Shown here piece after piece: positions 24,604 through 33,812 of a DNA stretch of 47,636 bases; the stretch's first letter is position 1, and every line of letters begins with the position of its first letter. The stretch is from Actinomycetes bacterium (GTDB lineage: Bacteria; Actinomycetota; Thermoleophilia; BMS3ABIN01). The position numbers and the translations under genes are program-made. The stretch lies in contig JAJYXB010000002.1 in assembly GCA_021791195.1 (NCBI GenBank), positions 1-47,636 on the forward strand. The letters are read 5' to 3'. Under the pieces are notes generated by a model. The model searched no databases. It was not told the DNA's origin and was given only the letters and a program-made list of their open reading frames with translations.

Positions 24604-27270
24604 CTAGGCGGTTGAGAACACCATCTCTTTCTCTTCCAGCACCGCCTGCGCCGCCGCCAGCCGCGCCAGCGGCACCCGGTAGGGCGAGCAGCTGACGTAA
24701 TTGAGTCCGGCGCGGTGGCAGAACTTGACGCTCTGGGGCTCGCCACCGTGTTCGCCGCAGACACCCAGCTTGATGTCCGGTTTCTTCTCGCGGCTGAGGC
24801 CGACGGCGATCTCGACCAGCTTGCCGACGCCGCCCACATCGATGGTCTCGAACGGATTGCTCTTGACGACGGCTTCATCGAGATAGTAAGTGAGGAACTT
24901 GCCTTCGGCATCGTCGCGGGAGAAGCCGAGTGTGGTCTGGGTGAGGTCGTTGGTGCCAAAACTGAAGAAGTCCGCGTATTCGCAGATCTGGTCCGCGGTG
25001 AGCGCGGCCCGGGGAAGCTCGATCATCGTACCAACCTTGTAATCGAGGCTGACGCCCGCCGCCGCCAGTACGTCGTCACAGGCGTTTACTGTCAGCTCGC
25101 GCATCCGCCGCAGCTCCTCCGCGAAACCTACCAGCGGGATCATGATCTCTACCAGCGGAGCGTCGCCGGTCTTCTTCTGTACGGCCACGGCCGCCTGCAT
25201 GATGGCGCGCACCTGCATCTCATAGATCTCCGGCCACTGGATGCCGAGGCGGCAGCCACGAGTGCCCAGCATCGGGTTCATCTCCTTCAGCGACCGCACG
25301 CGCGCGGCAAGGGCTTCCTTGCCCGCGATCTCGGATTCACTGCCGCCGGTGCATTTCAGCCGCTCCAGCTCCACCATCAGTTCGGTGTAATCGGGGAGGA
25401 ACTCATGCAGCGGCGGATCCAGCAGCCGGATCGTCACCGGCAGCCCGTGCATCGCGTCGAAGATACCCTCGAAGTCACCCTGCTGCATCGGCAGCAGCTT
25501 CTCCAGCGCGGCGGCGCGGTCCTGGGCCCCGGTGGCCAGGATCATCTCGCGCACGATCGGCAGCCGGTCCGGAGCCATGAACATGTGCTCCGTGCGGCAG
25601 AGGCCGATGCCTTCGGCGCCGAATTCGCGCGCTTTCTCGGCGTCCTCAGGAGTGTCGGCGTTGGTGCGCACGCCGAGGCTGCGGATCTCATCCGCCCATT
25701 CGACGATCGCCTGGAAATTCTCGTTGATCTGCGGCGGCACCAGCTCGGTGGCGCCAAGGATAACGTTGCCGGTGGTACCGTCGATGGTGATCATGTCACC
25801 CTCCCTGACGGTATGCCCGCCGACGGTGAACTGCCGCTCTTCCTCGCTGATCTTCAGCTGGTCGGCGCCGCAGACCGCCGGCTTGCCCATGCCGCGCGCC
25901 ACGACCGCCGCATGGCTGGTCATGCCGCCATGGGAAGTGAGCACGCCCTGGGCCTGGATGAGGCCGTGGATGTCATCGGGGCTGGTCTCCCAGCGCACCA
26001 GGATCACCGCTTCGCCGGCCTTGCCGCGCCCGGCGGCGGTATCGGCGTCAAAAACGGCCTTGCCGACTGCCGCGCCCGGTGAGGCGTTCAGACCGGTGGT
26101 GATGACGTCGTAATCCCTCGCCGGGTCGAGCATCGGATGCAGCAACTGGTCCAGCTGGCCGGCGTCGACGCGGGCGACCGCCTCTTCCTTGGTGATCAGG
26201 CCCTCGCCGTACATGTCCACAGCGATCTTGACCGCGGCGGCCGCCGTGCGCTTGCCATCACGCGTCTGCAGCATGTAAAGCTTGCCCTTCTCGATGGTGA
26301 ACTCGATGTCCTCCATCTCGCGGTAATGCTGTTCCAGGGTCTGCATGACCTCCATCAACTTTTCGGCGGCCTCTGGCAGGTCCTCCTTCATCTCTGCCAG
26401 CTTGCGCGTCTTGCGGATGCCGGCTACCACGTCCTCGCCCTGGGCGTTGACCAGGTAATCGCCGAAGATCTCTTTTTCGCCGGTGGAGGGATTGCGGGTG
26501 AAGGCGACGCCGGTGCCGGAGTCATCGCCCATGTTTCCGAAGACCATCTGCTGCACGTTGACCGCGGTGCCCAGATCGTCGGAGATGTTGTAATGGCGCC
26601 GGTAGGTGACGGCACGGGGATTGCCCCAGCTGCGGAATACAGCCTGGATGGCCAAGTCCAACTGCTCGCGCGGCTCGCTGGGGAAGGAACGGCCAGTCTC
26701 CTTTTCGAGGATGGCCTTGAACGCGACCACCACATCCCGCAGCTGTGCGGGAGAAAGCTCGTTGTCGAACTTAACCGCGGCCTGCTCGCGCGCAGCGGTG
26801 AGCGCATCCTCGAACAGCTGCCCGTCGACCTCCATGACCACCTTGCCAAACATCTGGATGAAGCGCCGGTAGGCGTCGTAGGCGAAGCGTTCATCACCGG
26901 TCTGGGCCGCCAGCCCAGCGACCGAGTCGTCATTCAGACCGAGGTTGAGCACGGTGTCCATCATGCCGGGCATGCTGAACTTGGCGCCGGAGCGCACGCT
27001 GACCAGCAGAGGATCGCCGGACTGGCCCAGCGCCTTTTTGCACCGCTTCTCCAGCGCCAGCAGATGCGCGGAGACTTCGTCATCCAGTCCGTCGGGGAAC
27101 TTATTGCCGTTCTTGCCGTAAGCGATGCAGGCCTCGGTAGTAATGGTAAAGCCACCGGGGACGGGGATGCCGAGGTTCGTCATTTCCGCCAGGTTGGCGC
27201 CCTTGCCTCCGAGGAGGGCTTTCATGTCGCGTGAGCCCTCGGAGAAATCATAAACGTATTTCTTGCCCAC
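24604..27270 (-). CDS. ppdK: Pyruvate, phosphate dikinase
   Basis: PPDK interconverts pyruvate, ATP and phosphate with PEP, AMP and pyrophosphate. The 888 residues include the N-terminal ATP-grasp domain (GGKGANLAEM, SVRSGAKFSMPGMMDT). The phosphohistidine swivelling domain has its catalytic His in GGMTSHAAVVARGMGKP. The C-terminal PEP/pyruvate TIM barrel contains GIGLCRTEHMF, the SFGTNDLTQTTLGFSRDD block and, in GVCGEHGG, the catalytic Cys. Pyrophosphate-linked glycolysis or gluconeogenesis in an anaerobe fits. No regulatory kinase gene (PDRP) is adjacent. The 183 bases before it (27271-27453) hold no gene. Confidence 0.97.
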   Translation of the reverse strand: MGKKYVYDFSEGSRDMKALLGGKGANLAEMTNLGIPVPGGFTITTEACIAYGKNGNKFPDGLDDEVSAHLLALEKRCKKALGQSGDPLLVSVRSGAKFSMPGMMDTVLNLGLNDDSVAGLAAQTGDERFAYDAYRRFIQMFGKVVMEVDGQLFEDALTAAREQAAVKFDNELSPAQLRDVVVAFKAILEKETGRSFPSEPREQLDLAIQAVFRSWGNPRAVTYRRHYNISDDLGTAVNVQQMVFGNMGDDSGTGVAFTRNPSTGEKEIFGDYLVNAQGEDVVAGIRKTRKLAEMKEDLPEAAEKLMEVMQTLEQHYREMEDIEFTIEKGKLYMLQTRDGKRTAAAAVKIAVDMYGEGLITKEEAVARVDAGQLDQLLHPMLDPARDYDVITTGLNASPGAAVGKAVFDADTAAGRGKAGEAVILVRWETSPDDIHGLIQAQGVLTSHGGMTSHAAVVARGMGKPAVCGADQLKISEEERQFTVGGHTVREGDMITIDGTTGNVILGATELVPPQINENFQAIVEWADEIRSLGVRTNADTPEDAEKAREFGAEGIGLCRTEHMFMAPDRLPIVREMILATGAQDRAAALEKLLPMQQGDFEGIFDAMHGLPVTIRLLDPPLHEFLPDYTELMVELERLKCTGGSESEIAGKEALAARVRSLKEMNPMLGTRGCRLGIQWPEIYEMQVRAIMQAAVAVQKKTGDAPLVEIMIPLVGFAEELRRMRELTVNACDDVLAAAGVSLDYKVGTMIELPRAALTADQICEYADFFSFGTNDLTQTTLGFSRDDAEGKFLTYYLDEAVVKSNPFETIDVGGVGKLVEIAVGLSREKKPDIKLGVCGEHGGEPQSVKFCHRAGLNYVSCSPYRVPLARLAAAQAVLEEKEMVFSTA

Positions 27271-27453
27271 TTTGTTTCCTCCCGGTAACGGTTTCAGATG
27301 ATGAAGCAGGTTCCATAGCTGATGATTTCCGGAATCCGGGCGCCGCCCGCAATCCGGGAGTAAATTTTAGCGCATGGAAGCGTTTTAGACCATAGGCATT
27401 TACGGCGCCGGCCATAGTGATTGCTTTTGGCCGGTGCGCGCCGCGCCGCGCAA

Positions 27454-29592
27454 TCAGGCTTCTTTCGGCGCCGCCGCCACGCGCATGGGATCGCCCAGCT
27501 GCGCGAGCATGCGGGCCGCGCCCAGCACAAGGGCCAGCCGGTTGCGCCGCAGGTCCTCTTCTTTTGCCATCACCAGCACGTCATCAAAGAAATGATCCAC
27601 AGCAGGACGGATCGTGGCCGCCAGCGCCAGCGCCTCGCCGTACTGCCGCGCCGCGGTGAGCTCGGCGATGCGCGGCCCCAGCTGCAAAACCGCCCGATGC
27701 AGCTCCTCCTCCGCCGCGGCGGCAAACAGCGACTCGTCCACCGAATCAGGATCAATCTCCGCGCCGGCCTTGGCGGCGATCTTGCTGCAGCGAAAGTAGG
27801 CGGTGTGCAGGTCTTCAAACGCTGGCTGGGCGCGGAACTCGTCCAGAGCCCGGGTCAGGAGCAGCAGCCGCAGCGTGCTTGTCAGCCCCGCCGCGCGCGC
27901 CGCCTCCACCAGCTCCACCGGCGTTCCCTGCTCGACCTGCCGCTGCTGGATGCGGTCCAGCACGAATTCAAATGCCGGGCCAACCGGATATTCCTCCCTG
28001 ACGATATCGGCCTTCTGATCGATGAAAAGCTGCCGCGCTGCGGCCAGCAGCGCCGTCAGGTCGAAGTCGAAACCGAAGCTGCTGGAGATCTCGGCCAGGC
28101 CGGCTGCCGCGCGCCTGAGCCCGTAAGGGTCGCGCGAGCCGGTCGGCAGCTCGTCAACCGAGAACGCACCGATGATATTGTCAACCCTGTCACAGATGGC
28201 CAGCACCGCCCCCGGGACCGACGCCGGCAGCGCGCCGCCGGCCGCGACCGGCATGTACTGCTCGGCGACCGCCTGGCAGACATCGGCGGGGAATCCTTCC
28301 ATACCGGCATAAACCGAACCCATGTAGCCCTGCAGGTCGGGGAACTCCTGCACCATGACGCTCACCAGGTCGGCCTTGGCAAGCTTTGCCGCCGCAGCCG
28401 CCGCCTTGCGGTCCGGCCCGCAGAGGTTGACCATGTCGGCGAACGTCTCCACCAGCGACCACAGCCGGCTCGCCTTGTGGGCCAGAGAGCCCAGCCGCCG
28501 GTGAAAAGCCACCGCTTCCAGGCGGGCCGTCATCGCTTCGATGCCGGTGGCCAGATCTTTATCAAAGGAGAATTCGGCGTCCTCGATCCTGCCCTCCAGC
28601 ACCCGCTGGTTGCCATCGGTGATCTGGCCGGCGCTGGCGGGATCGCCGTTCATCACGTAAAGAAAGCTGGCCATCAGCGAGCCGTCTTCGGCCCGCAGCG
28701 GGAAATAACGCTGGTGTGACTGCATCGCCGTGATCAGCACCATGTCCGGCAGCCGCAGATGCGCTTCGGCGAAAACGCCGGCGTGCACGCTCGGATTCTC
28801 GACCAGGTAGATCACTTCTTCCAGCTCGCCGGCCGGGTCGATGAAAGAGGCGCCCTGCTTGCCCGCCTCGGTGGCCAGGCCCTCGAGGATGATGCGGCGG
28901 CGCTCTTCCTGGTCGACGATGACGCCCGCCGCCGCAAGCTGCGTGCGGTAATCCGCCGCGCCAGTGATCTCGACTGTCGCGGACGGCGCCAGAAACCGGT
29001 GGCCGCGGCTCACGCCGGCGCACTTCAGTCCGGCGGCTTCGAACGCAATCGTGTCCCGGCCAAACTTTGCCGCCAGCCAGCGTACCGGCCGCGAGAATCG
29101 CATCCCCCCGCCACCCCAGCCCATCGTCTTGCCAAACCTGATGTTCTCAAGGATCTGGCGACAGATAGCCGGCAGCACCGCCTGGGTGGGCAACGCCTCT
29201 TTCGTCTTCACCGCAAATACGAAATCCTGCCCCTTGAATTCGCGCACCTGCAGCTCCTCCGGTTCCACGCCCTTGGACCGGGCAAAACCGGCGGCGGCGC
29301 CGGTGGGCTTGCCGTCGGCGTCGAAAGCGGCGCCGGCGCGCGGACCGCGCTGGACGATCTCGCCAGGTTCCTGGCTGGCAGGCACATCCCTGACATAAAC
29401 GGCGATCCGCCGGGGGGTGACCCACACCGTGATCTTTTCCGGCTCGATGCTGACAGTCTGGGCGGCGAAGGCCTCGGCCGCCAGAGCGCCCGCCTGGCTG
29501 AGGGCGGCAGCCGCCGCGGCAGCGGGCAGCTCCTCAGTGCCGATCTCGAAGAGGAAGTCCCTCAAGCCGTCTATTTCCTTGCCGGCCGGCAT
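27454..29592 (-). CDS. glyS: Glycyl-tRNA synthetase beta subunit
   Basis: This is the beta subunit of the alpha2-beta2 bacterial GlyRS and binds tRNA-Gly. The 712 residues include the N-terminal DFLFEIGTEELP, a central VTPRRIAVYVRD and FSRPVRWLAAKFG, an HD-like core with DRVDNIIGAFSVDELPTGSR and a C-terminal anticodon-binding DALR region ending in KEEDLRRNRLALV. The start codon follows the glyQ stop without a gap, so the subunits are made together at matched levels. Confidence 0.96.
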   Translation of the reverse strand: MPAGKEIDGLRDFLFEIGTEELPAAAAAAALSQAGALAAEAFAAQTVSIEPEKITVWVTPRRIAVYVRDVPASQEPGEIVQRGPRAGAAFDADGKPTGAAAGFARSKGVEPEELQVREFKGQDFVFAVKTKEALPTQAVLPAICRQILENIRFGKTMGWGGGGMRFSRPVRWLAAKFGRDTIAFEAAGLKCAGVSRGHRFLAPSATVEITGAADYRTQLAAAGVIVDQEERRRIILEGLATEAGKQGASFIDPAGELEEVIYLVENPSVHAGVFAEAHLRLPDMVLITAMQSHQRYFPLRAEDGSLMASFLYVMNGDPASAGQITDGNQRVLEGRIEDAEFSFDKDLATGIEAMTARLEAVAFHRRLGSLAHKASRLWSLVETFADMVNLCGPDRKAAAAAAKLAKADLVSVMVQEFPDLQGYMGSVYAGMEGFPADVCQAVAEQYMPVAAGGALPASVPGAVLAICDRVDNIIGAFSVDELPTGSRDPYGLRRAAAGLAEISSSFGFDFDLTALLAAARQLFIDQKADIVREEYPVGPAFEFVLDRIQQRQVEQGTPVELVEAARAAGLTSTLRLLLLTRALDEFRAQPAFEDLHTAYFRCSKIAAKAGAEIDPDSVDESLFAAAAEEELHRAVLQLGPRIAELTAARQYGEALALAATIRPAVDHFFDDVLVMAKEEDLRRNRLALVLGAARMLAQLGDPMRVAAAPKEA

Positions 29593-30477
29593 TTACTGCT
29601 CCTCCGAAGCCCGCAGGCTCAAATACATCTCCGCGCAGCGCCGCGCCAGATTACGCACCCGGGCGATGTAGCCGGTGCGGTCGGTAACGCTGATGACACC
29701 CCGCGAGTCGAGCAGATTAAAAGTGTGCGAACACTTGAGCACATAGTCATATGCCGGCCGCGGCAGCCCGGCCGCCAGGCAACGTTCGCACTCCTGTTCG
29801 AAGTCAGTGAAGTGCTGCAACAGCAACGCGGTATCGGCGATCTCGAAATTATAGCGGGAGAACTGGGCCTCGTTTGTTTGATAAACATCTCCATAAGTGG
29901 TAGCTGGCGCGCCGTCCGTCCCCGCCGCCCAGACCAGGTCATAGACGCTGTTCTTCTTCTGCAGATACATGGCGATGCGCTCCAGGCCATATGTGATCTC
30001 CACCGGCACCAGGCTCAGATCGATCCCTCCCACCTGCTGAAAATAGGTGAACTGGGTGATCTCCATGCCGTCGATCCAGACTTCCCATCCCAGACCCCAG
30101 GCGCCGAGGGTCGGCCCTTCCCAGTCATCCTCGACAAAGCGCACGTCATGGGCCGCAAGATCGACGCCCAGCTCCGCCAGTGAACGCAGGTACAGATCCT
30201 GGCAGTCCGCCGGCGCCGGCTTGAGGATCACCTGAAACTGATAGTAATGAGAAAGGCGGTACGGGTTCTCGCCGTAACGGCCGTCGGTGGGCCTGATCGA
30301 CGGCTCCACGTAAGCCGCCCGCCAGGCGCGGTCATCGAGGCAACGCAAGAAGGTGGCCGGATTAAAGGTACCGGCGCCCACCTCCGTATGGTATGGCTGC
30401 ATGATGACGCAACCCTGCGAGGCCCAGTATCGCTGCAGGGAAAGGACAATTTGTTGAAAGGTGGGAAATTGGCTCAA
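29593..30477 (-). CDS. glyQ: Glycyl-tRNA synthetase alpha subunit
   Basis: This catalytic class II subunit of GlyRS has 294 residues. It begins [18 protein letters not shown] and carries [39 protein letters not shown] and the motif [18 protein letters not shown]. The start is TTG at 30477. There is no ribosome site, and the -10 box TAGAAT ends only 9 bases upstream, so the mRNA may be leaderless. Together with glyS it forms one operon; the divergent lipoprotein gene shares the regulatory region. Confidence 0.95.
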   Translation of the reverse strand: MSQFPTFQQIVLSLQRYWASQGCVIMQPYHTEVGAGTFNPATFLRCLDDRAWRAAYVEPSIRPTDGRYGENPYRLSHYYQFQVILKPAPADCQDLYLRSLAELGVDLAAHDVRFVEDDWEGPTLGAWGLGWEVWIDGMEITQFTYFQQVGGIDLSLVPVEITYGLERIAMYLQKKNSVYDLVWAAGTDGAPATTYGDVYQTNEAQFSRYNFEIADTALLLQHFTDFEQECERCLAAGLPRPAYDYVLKCSHTFNLLDSRGVISVTDRTGYIARVRNLARRCAEMYLSLRASEEQ

Positions 30478-30486
30478 GGCGGAGAA

Positions 30487-30515
30487 ATTCTATAGAAACG
30501 GCCAGCGATTGTAAA
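30487..30515 (-). promoter_or_regulatory. glyQ promoter
   Basis: On the minus strand TTTACA (30515-30510) and TAGAAT (30492-30487) are spaced by 17 bases. Transcription would begin near 30480, only about three bases before the TTG start codon of glyQ. Confidence 0.65.
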
Positions 30516-30528
30516 ACGAATGCCACCG

Positions 30529-30552
30529 CATATCACTGGCTTGCGTGATATG
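30529..30552. promoter_or_regulatory. 24-bp palindrome, candidate operator
   Basis: The perfect inverted repeat CATATCAC / GTGATATG with an 8-base spacer lies between the divergent glyQ and lipoprotein promoters. Its right arm overlaps the lipoprotein -35 box (30550-30555). The size and symmetry suit a dimeric repressor; no regulator gene is adjacent. Confidence 0.5.
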
Positions 30553-30577
30553 ACAAACCGGCCGCAGGTGATAGAAT
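30550..30577 (+). promoter_or_regulatory. Lipoprotein gene promoter
   Basis: ATGACA (30550-30555) and TAGAAT (30572-30577) are spaced by 16 bases. Transcription would start near 30584, leaving a leader of about 27 bases before the ATG at 30611. Confidence 0.55.
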
Positions 30578-30610
30578 GGCGCCACAGCATTCCGGGCGAA
30601 AGCCATTTTA

Positions 30611-31441
30611 ATGCCGACATCAAAAAACCAAAAACGGGTGAAGCGTGCTCTGCGTACGGGCGGGTATGCGCTGGCCCTGGCGCTGGCATTACTCGCGGCC
30701 TCCGGGTGCGGATCAGACAGCGGATCGCAGCCGGCAGCGTCCACAGCGACTGTGGCCGCCGGCGCGGCGCTCAGCAGCCAGCCATCGCTGAGTGCGTCGG
30801 ACCTGCCCCTGGATGCCGGCCAAACTTCTGTCTTCCTCGCCAATGCCAGCGGTGTTCCCGCCAAAGTGAATTTCACTCTTGAAGGCCCCTGGGACCTCTC
30901 CGATGGACCGGCGGATGCAACCCTGACGATCTCGATGGTGTCAAAGAATTCCGCGCCCGGCTCCGAACATTTTCCGGACGCCACGGTTGCGGCCAGACTG
31001 TCGTGGAACCCCGCCCGCGGTCCGGACGAATTCAACTTCGAGACGCTTGGTAATGACGCCTGGCAGTCTTTCGGCAAGTCCGGCGGTCAGGGCCTGGTGC
31101 TCTACTCGCTGCCCGCTGACGCGCTCGAGTTCCCGGCGACAGTCGGCAGCAACTGGTCCAGCGTCTATTCGCGCACCGGCACCGGCGCCAGCGTCGGCGT
31201 GATCGAAAGCAGCAAGATTGTCGGCTATGGCAAGCTGACGGTGCCAGCCGGCACTTTTGACGCCTTCCTGCTACAGACACGGGTCGCCGTCGATTCGGGC
31301 GCCCCCGCTTCTACCGTTACCTGGGACTACATCTGGTTCGTCCCTGGCGTCGGCCGCGCCGCCGAGATCATCAGCCAGGGCGACGAGCAGAATCCGCTTT
31401 TCACCAGCGCCTACGCGGTTTACCGGCTGAAAAGCTACTAG
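30611..31441 (+). CDS. Secreted lipoprotein, unknown function
   Basis: This 276-residue protein has a basic start, a hydrophobic stretch and the lipobox LAASGC (Cys33), so it should be lipid-anchored outside the membrane. A Ser/Ala/Thr-rich linker (34-60) leads to a compact region rich in beta strands. It contains FPATVGSNWSSVYSRTG, then YGKLTVPAGTFDAFLLQT and TWDYIWFVPGVGRAAEI. The last two blocks are typical of a broad class of secreted beta proteins with a property-of-secretion role only. I do not recognise a named family. It is transcribed away from glyQ from a promoter next to a palindrome. Confidence 0.75.
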   Translation: MPTSKNQKRVKRALRTGGYALALALALLAASGCGSDSGSQPAASTATVAAGAALSSQPSLSASDLPLDAGQTSVFLANASGVPAKVNFTLEGPWDLSDGPADATLTISMVSKNSAPGSEHFPDATVAARLSWNPARGPDEFNFETLGNDAWQSFGKSGGQGLVLYSLPADALEFPATVGSNWSSVYSRTGTGASVGVIESSKIVGYGKLTVPAGTFDAFLLQTRVAVDSGAPASTVTWDYIWFVPGVGRAAEIISQGDEQNPLFTSAYAVYRLKSY

Positions 31442-31472
31442 GCCGGCCCGGCCTTCCCCCCATCGGAACGGC

Positions 31473-31478
31473 TATAAT
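31473..31478 (+). promoter_or_regulatory. -10 element of recO (leaderless start likely)
   Basis: A perfect TATAAT ends 9 bases before the recO ATG and no Shine-Dalgarno sequence is present. Transcription would start at or within a few bases of the start codon. The -35 region is poor (GC-rich). Confidence 0.55.
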
Positions 31479-31487
31479 GTTCCTGTC

Positions 31488-32228
31488 ATGCCCCGCGATT
31501 ATTCTACTGATGCCATCGTCCTCGGCTCACACAAGCTCGGTGAGGCAGACCGGATCGTCACGCTGTTCACCTCCGGGCGCGGCAAGGTGCCCACGGTTGT
31601 CAAAGGGGTGCGCAAGGTCGGCTCGCGCTTCGGCGGCCGGCTGGAGCCATTCACCGAACTGAAAGTCCAACTGCACGAAGGCCGCAGCCTGCATACGCTC
31701 ACCGGTGCTGACACCGTCCGTACCGGCGCCGCCATCCGGGACAATCCCGCCGCGCTTAAAGCAGGGCTGGCGTTCATCGATCTGCTGAACCGCGAGACCA
31801 ACGACCTGGAGCGGCGGCCGCGCACCTTCAACCTGCTGGTGAATTTCGTGGCCGAGCTCGAACGCGCGGCCCGGACCGGCAGCGGTCGCAGCGCTCCGGC
31901 GGCGCTGGCGCTGGGCGCCGAGCTCAAACTGTTGCTGCTGGCGGGCTACCTGCCCCATCTTTCCAGCTGTTCTGTCTGCGGCCGGGACAAGCCTCATCCG
32001 GTCAGATTCTCGGCCAAGGAAGGCGGCGCCATCTGCGCACAGTGCCCCGGGGATTCATTTCCGGTCTCGGCCGCGGCGCAGGACCGCATGCGCAGTCTGC
32101 TCGAGCAGCCACTGGCGGCGGCGCCGGAGCTGGCGCCTGCAGACGGAGAGCGGCAGCAGATCTGGCGCGCCATCCGCGAGATCTGCCGCTATCACCTTGG
32201 TTTTGATTTAAGGATAGATCCCTGGTAG
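31488..32228 (+). CDS. recO: DNA repair protein RecO
   Basis: RecO works with RecF and RecR to load RecA at gaps. The 246-residue protein has the N-terminal OB-fold (DAIVLGSHKLGEADRIVTLFT, GKVPTVVKGVRK), the helical middle LNRETNDLERRPRTFNLLVNF and a C-terminal zinc site with CSVCGRD and CAQC. The last strand shows the expected YHLGFDLRIDPW. Its mRNA appears leaderless. Its stop codon abuts the mltG stop on the opposite strand with no space for a terminator between them. Confidence 0.93.
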   Translation: MPRDYSTDAIVLGSHKLGEADRIVTLFTSGRGKVPTVVKGVRKVGSRFGGRLEPFTELKVQLHEGRSLHTLTGADTVRTGAAIRDNPAALKAGLAFIDLLNRETNDLERRPRTFNLLVNFVAELERAARTGSGRSAPAALALGAELKLLLLAGYLPHLSSCSVCGRDKPHPVRFSAKEGGAICAQCPGDSFPVSAAAQDRMRSLLEQPLAAAPELAPADGERQQIWRAIREICRYHLGFDLRIDPW

Positions 32229-33254
32229 TTAACGGCTTCTCTTCTCCCTGAGAAACGCATCGTAGGAGTCGGTGAAGAAGTGATGCCCCGCCGCGTCGCC
32301 GGTCGCCACGTAATAGAGATAGTTCACCGCCGCCGGCTGTAGCGCCGCCTGGATCGACGCCAGCCCCGGGTTGCAGATCGGCCCGGGCGGCAGCCCGGCG
32401 TAAAGCCGCGTGTTGTATGGTGAGTCGGTCTGGAGGTCCTGCTCGGTCAGGTCCTTTTTCCAGGCGCCGATCGCGTACTGTACGGTGGCATCGACCTCGA
32501 GCTTCATCCCGCTTTTAAGCCGGTTGTAGATGACCGCGGCCACCAGCGGCCGTTCCTCGGGCACTCTGGCCTCGCGCTCCACCATCGAGGCGACTATCAG
32601 AATCTGGTACGGGGTCAGGTTGGCCGGCGCGGTCCGCTGGCCGGCAGCGCCGCTCCAGTCCAGACCGCCGGTATTCTCCCTGAAAACCTCCAGCTGCTGC
32701 TTCACCAGGGCGGCCGCATCGGTATCTTCGTCAAGGTTGTAGGTGCTGGGAAAGAGAAAGCCCTCCAGCGACGGCGCTTTCCCGGCTCCGGGCAGCGGCA
32801 GCTGGCGTCCGTTTACCGCGGCGGCAGCTCCGTATGCCGGAGCGCTGATCGCCGTTTTCGAAGCCAGCAGGCCGGCGATATCGGCGATGTCAAAACCCTC
32901 GGGCACCGTCAGCACCTTGTCGGCTGCCTGTTTGCCCTGCCGGAGGTCGGCGATGATGTTCCCGATCGGCTCACCGCGCCGAAGGCGGTAGGTGCCGGCC
33001 TTGAGATCGGCAGCCGCGCCTTCATCCTGGGCTTTCTGCATGAAGTCGTCCGCACTGTCAATGACATTGTTGTCGACCAGCATCCTGGCGATGTCGGCCG
33101 CGCTGGTGCCGGGCGCGATGTGGATCTCTGCCACACCCACCTTGGGCCGGGAGCCATGGGTGGACATCGCCACCGCGAACACCAGGATCACGATGGCGCC
33201 GGCGGCCAGAAGGCCGTATCGCCGCATCGGAGAGGATTTTGGCCTGCGTTTCAT
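32229..33254 (-). CDS. mltG: Endolytic murein transglycosylase MltG
   Basis: MltG cuts nascent glycan strands and sets their length. The protein has a basic tail, one membrane segment (about residues 12-30), a LysM-like region and the YceG catalytic domain. The catalytic Glu is in the segment IVASMVEREARVPEER. Family blocks EGFLFPSTYNL and LYAGLPPGPICNPGLASI are clear. At 341 residues it is normal. It follows ruvX by only 2 bases, giving the order alaS-ruvX-mltG known from many Actinomycetota. Confidence 0.95.
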   Translation of the reverse strand: MKRRPKSSPMRRYGLLAAGAIVILVFAVAMSTHGSRPKVGVAEIHIAPGTSAADIARMLVDNNVIDSADDFMQKAQDEGAAADLKAGTYRLRRGEPIGNIIADLRQGKQAADKVLTVPEGFDIADIAGLLASKTAISAPAYGAAAAVNGRQLPLPGAGKAPSLEGFLFPSTYNLDEDTDAAALVKQQLEVFRENTGGLDWSGAAGQRTAPANLTPYQILIVASMVEREARVPEERPLVAAVIYNRLKSGMKLEVDATVQYAIGAWKKDLTEQDLQTDSPYNTRLYAGLPPGPICNPGLASIQAALQPAAVNYLYYVATGDAAGHHFFTDSYDAFLREKRSR

Positions 33255-33256
33255 GT

Positions 33257-33694
33257 TTATTTGCTGACACGGCGGCGGAATGCCGCCGAACCGAGGTAAT
33301 CCTCCAGCAGAAAGCCCGCAGCCAGACTATGGCTTGAAGCGGCCGCTCCACGGCCACGGCGGCCGGCGATCTTGGTGGTGAAGCGCTCGTCCCAGGGATA
33401 CACCGGTACGCTGACGGCCCGCCTAAGCTCAGCCATGAAAGCCTCGGTTTCAGCCGCCTGGCCGCCTGCCTCACCGCTGAGCGACACCGGCATGCCGACG
33501 ATGACGCTGCCAACCCCCTCACTGTGGACAAGCTCGGCGATATGCCTGAGCCCGGCGGGACTGGCGGCCTCGCCGATCTCTTCCAGCGGCCGCGAGATCG
33601 TTCCCGTCCGGTCGCTGATTGCCACGCCGGTATGAACCCGGCCGTAATCGAGCGCCAGCACGCGGGGGTTGGATGTCGGATGGTTTTTCTGCAT
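33257..33694 (-). CDS. ruvX: Putative pre-16S rRNA nuclease / Holliday junction resolvase-like (RuvX/YqgF)
   Basis: This RNase H-fold protein of the YqgF family matures the 5' end of 16S rRNA in E. coli. It shows ALDYGRVHTGVAISD (first Asp), the strand VIVGMPVSLSG, YPWDERFTT and a final acidic residue in SLAAGFLLEDYLG. The ATG at 33694 gives 145 residues, close to the family's usual 140-150; the frame is open to 33820, but the extra N-terminus would overlap alaS and looks non-conserved. No strong ribosome site is visible. It lies between a terminator-like hairpin after alaS and mltG. Confidence 0.9.
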   Translation of the reverse strand: MQKNHPTSNPRVLALDYGRVHTGVAISDRTGTISRPLEEIGEAASPAGLRHIAELVHSEGVGSVIVGMPVSLSGEAGGQAAETEAFMAELRRAVSVPVYPWDERFTTKIAGRRGRGAAASSHSLAAGFLLEDYLGSAAFRRRVSK

Positions 33695-33753
33695 GTTCGG
33701 CAAGGAATCTTCGAAAGCAAGGACGCGCCATGGGCGCGCCCTTATCATAGTCC

Positions 33754-33785
33754 AAAAAAGCCGCCGCGGCGATTGCGGCCGGCGG
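33754..33785 (-). terminator. Terminator downstream of alaS
   Basis: An imperfect GC-rich stem (about 33761-33785) is followed on the minus strand by six T residues, 28 bases past the alaS stop. Directly after it TATGAT could serve as a -10 box for ruvX-mltG. Confidence 0.65.
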
Positions 33786-33812
33786 ATCACGTCATGCAAG
33801 CCCTCTTGATTC

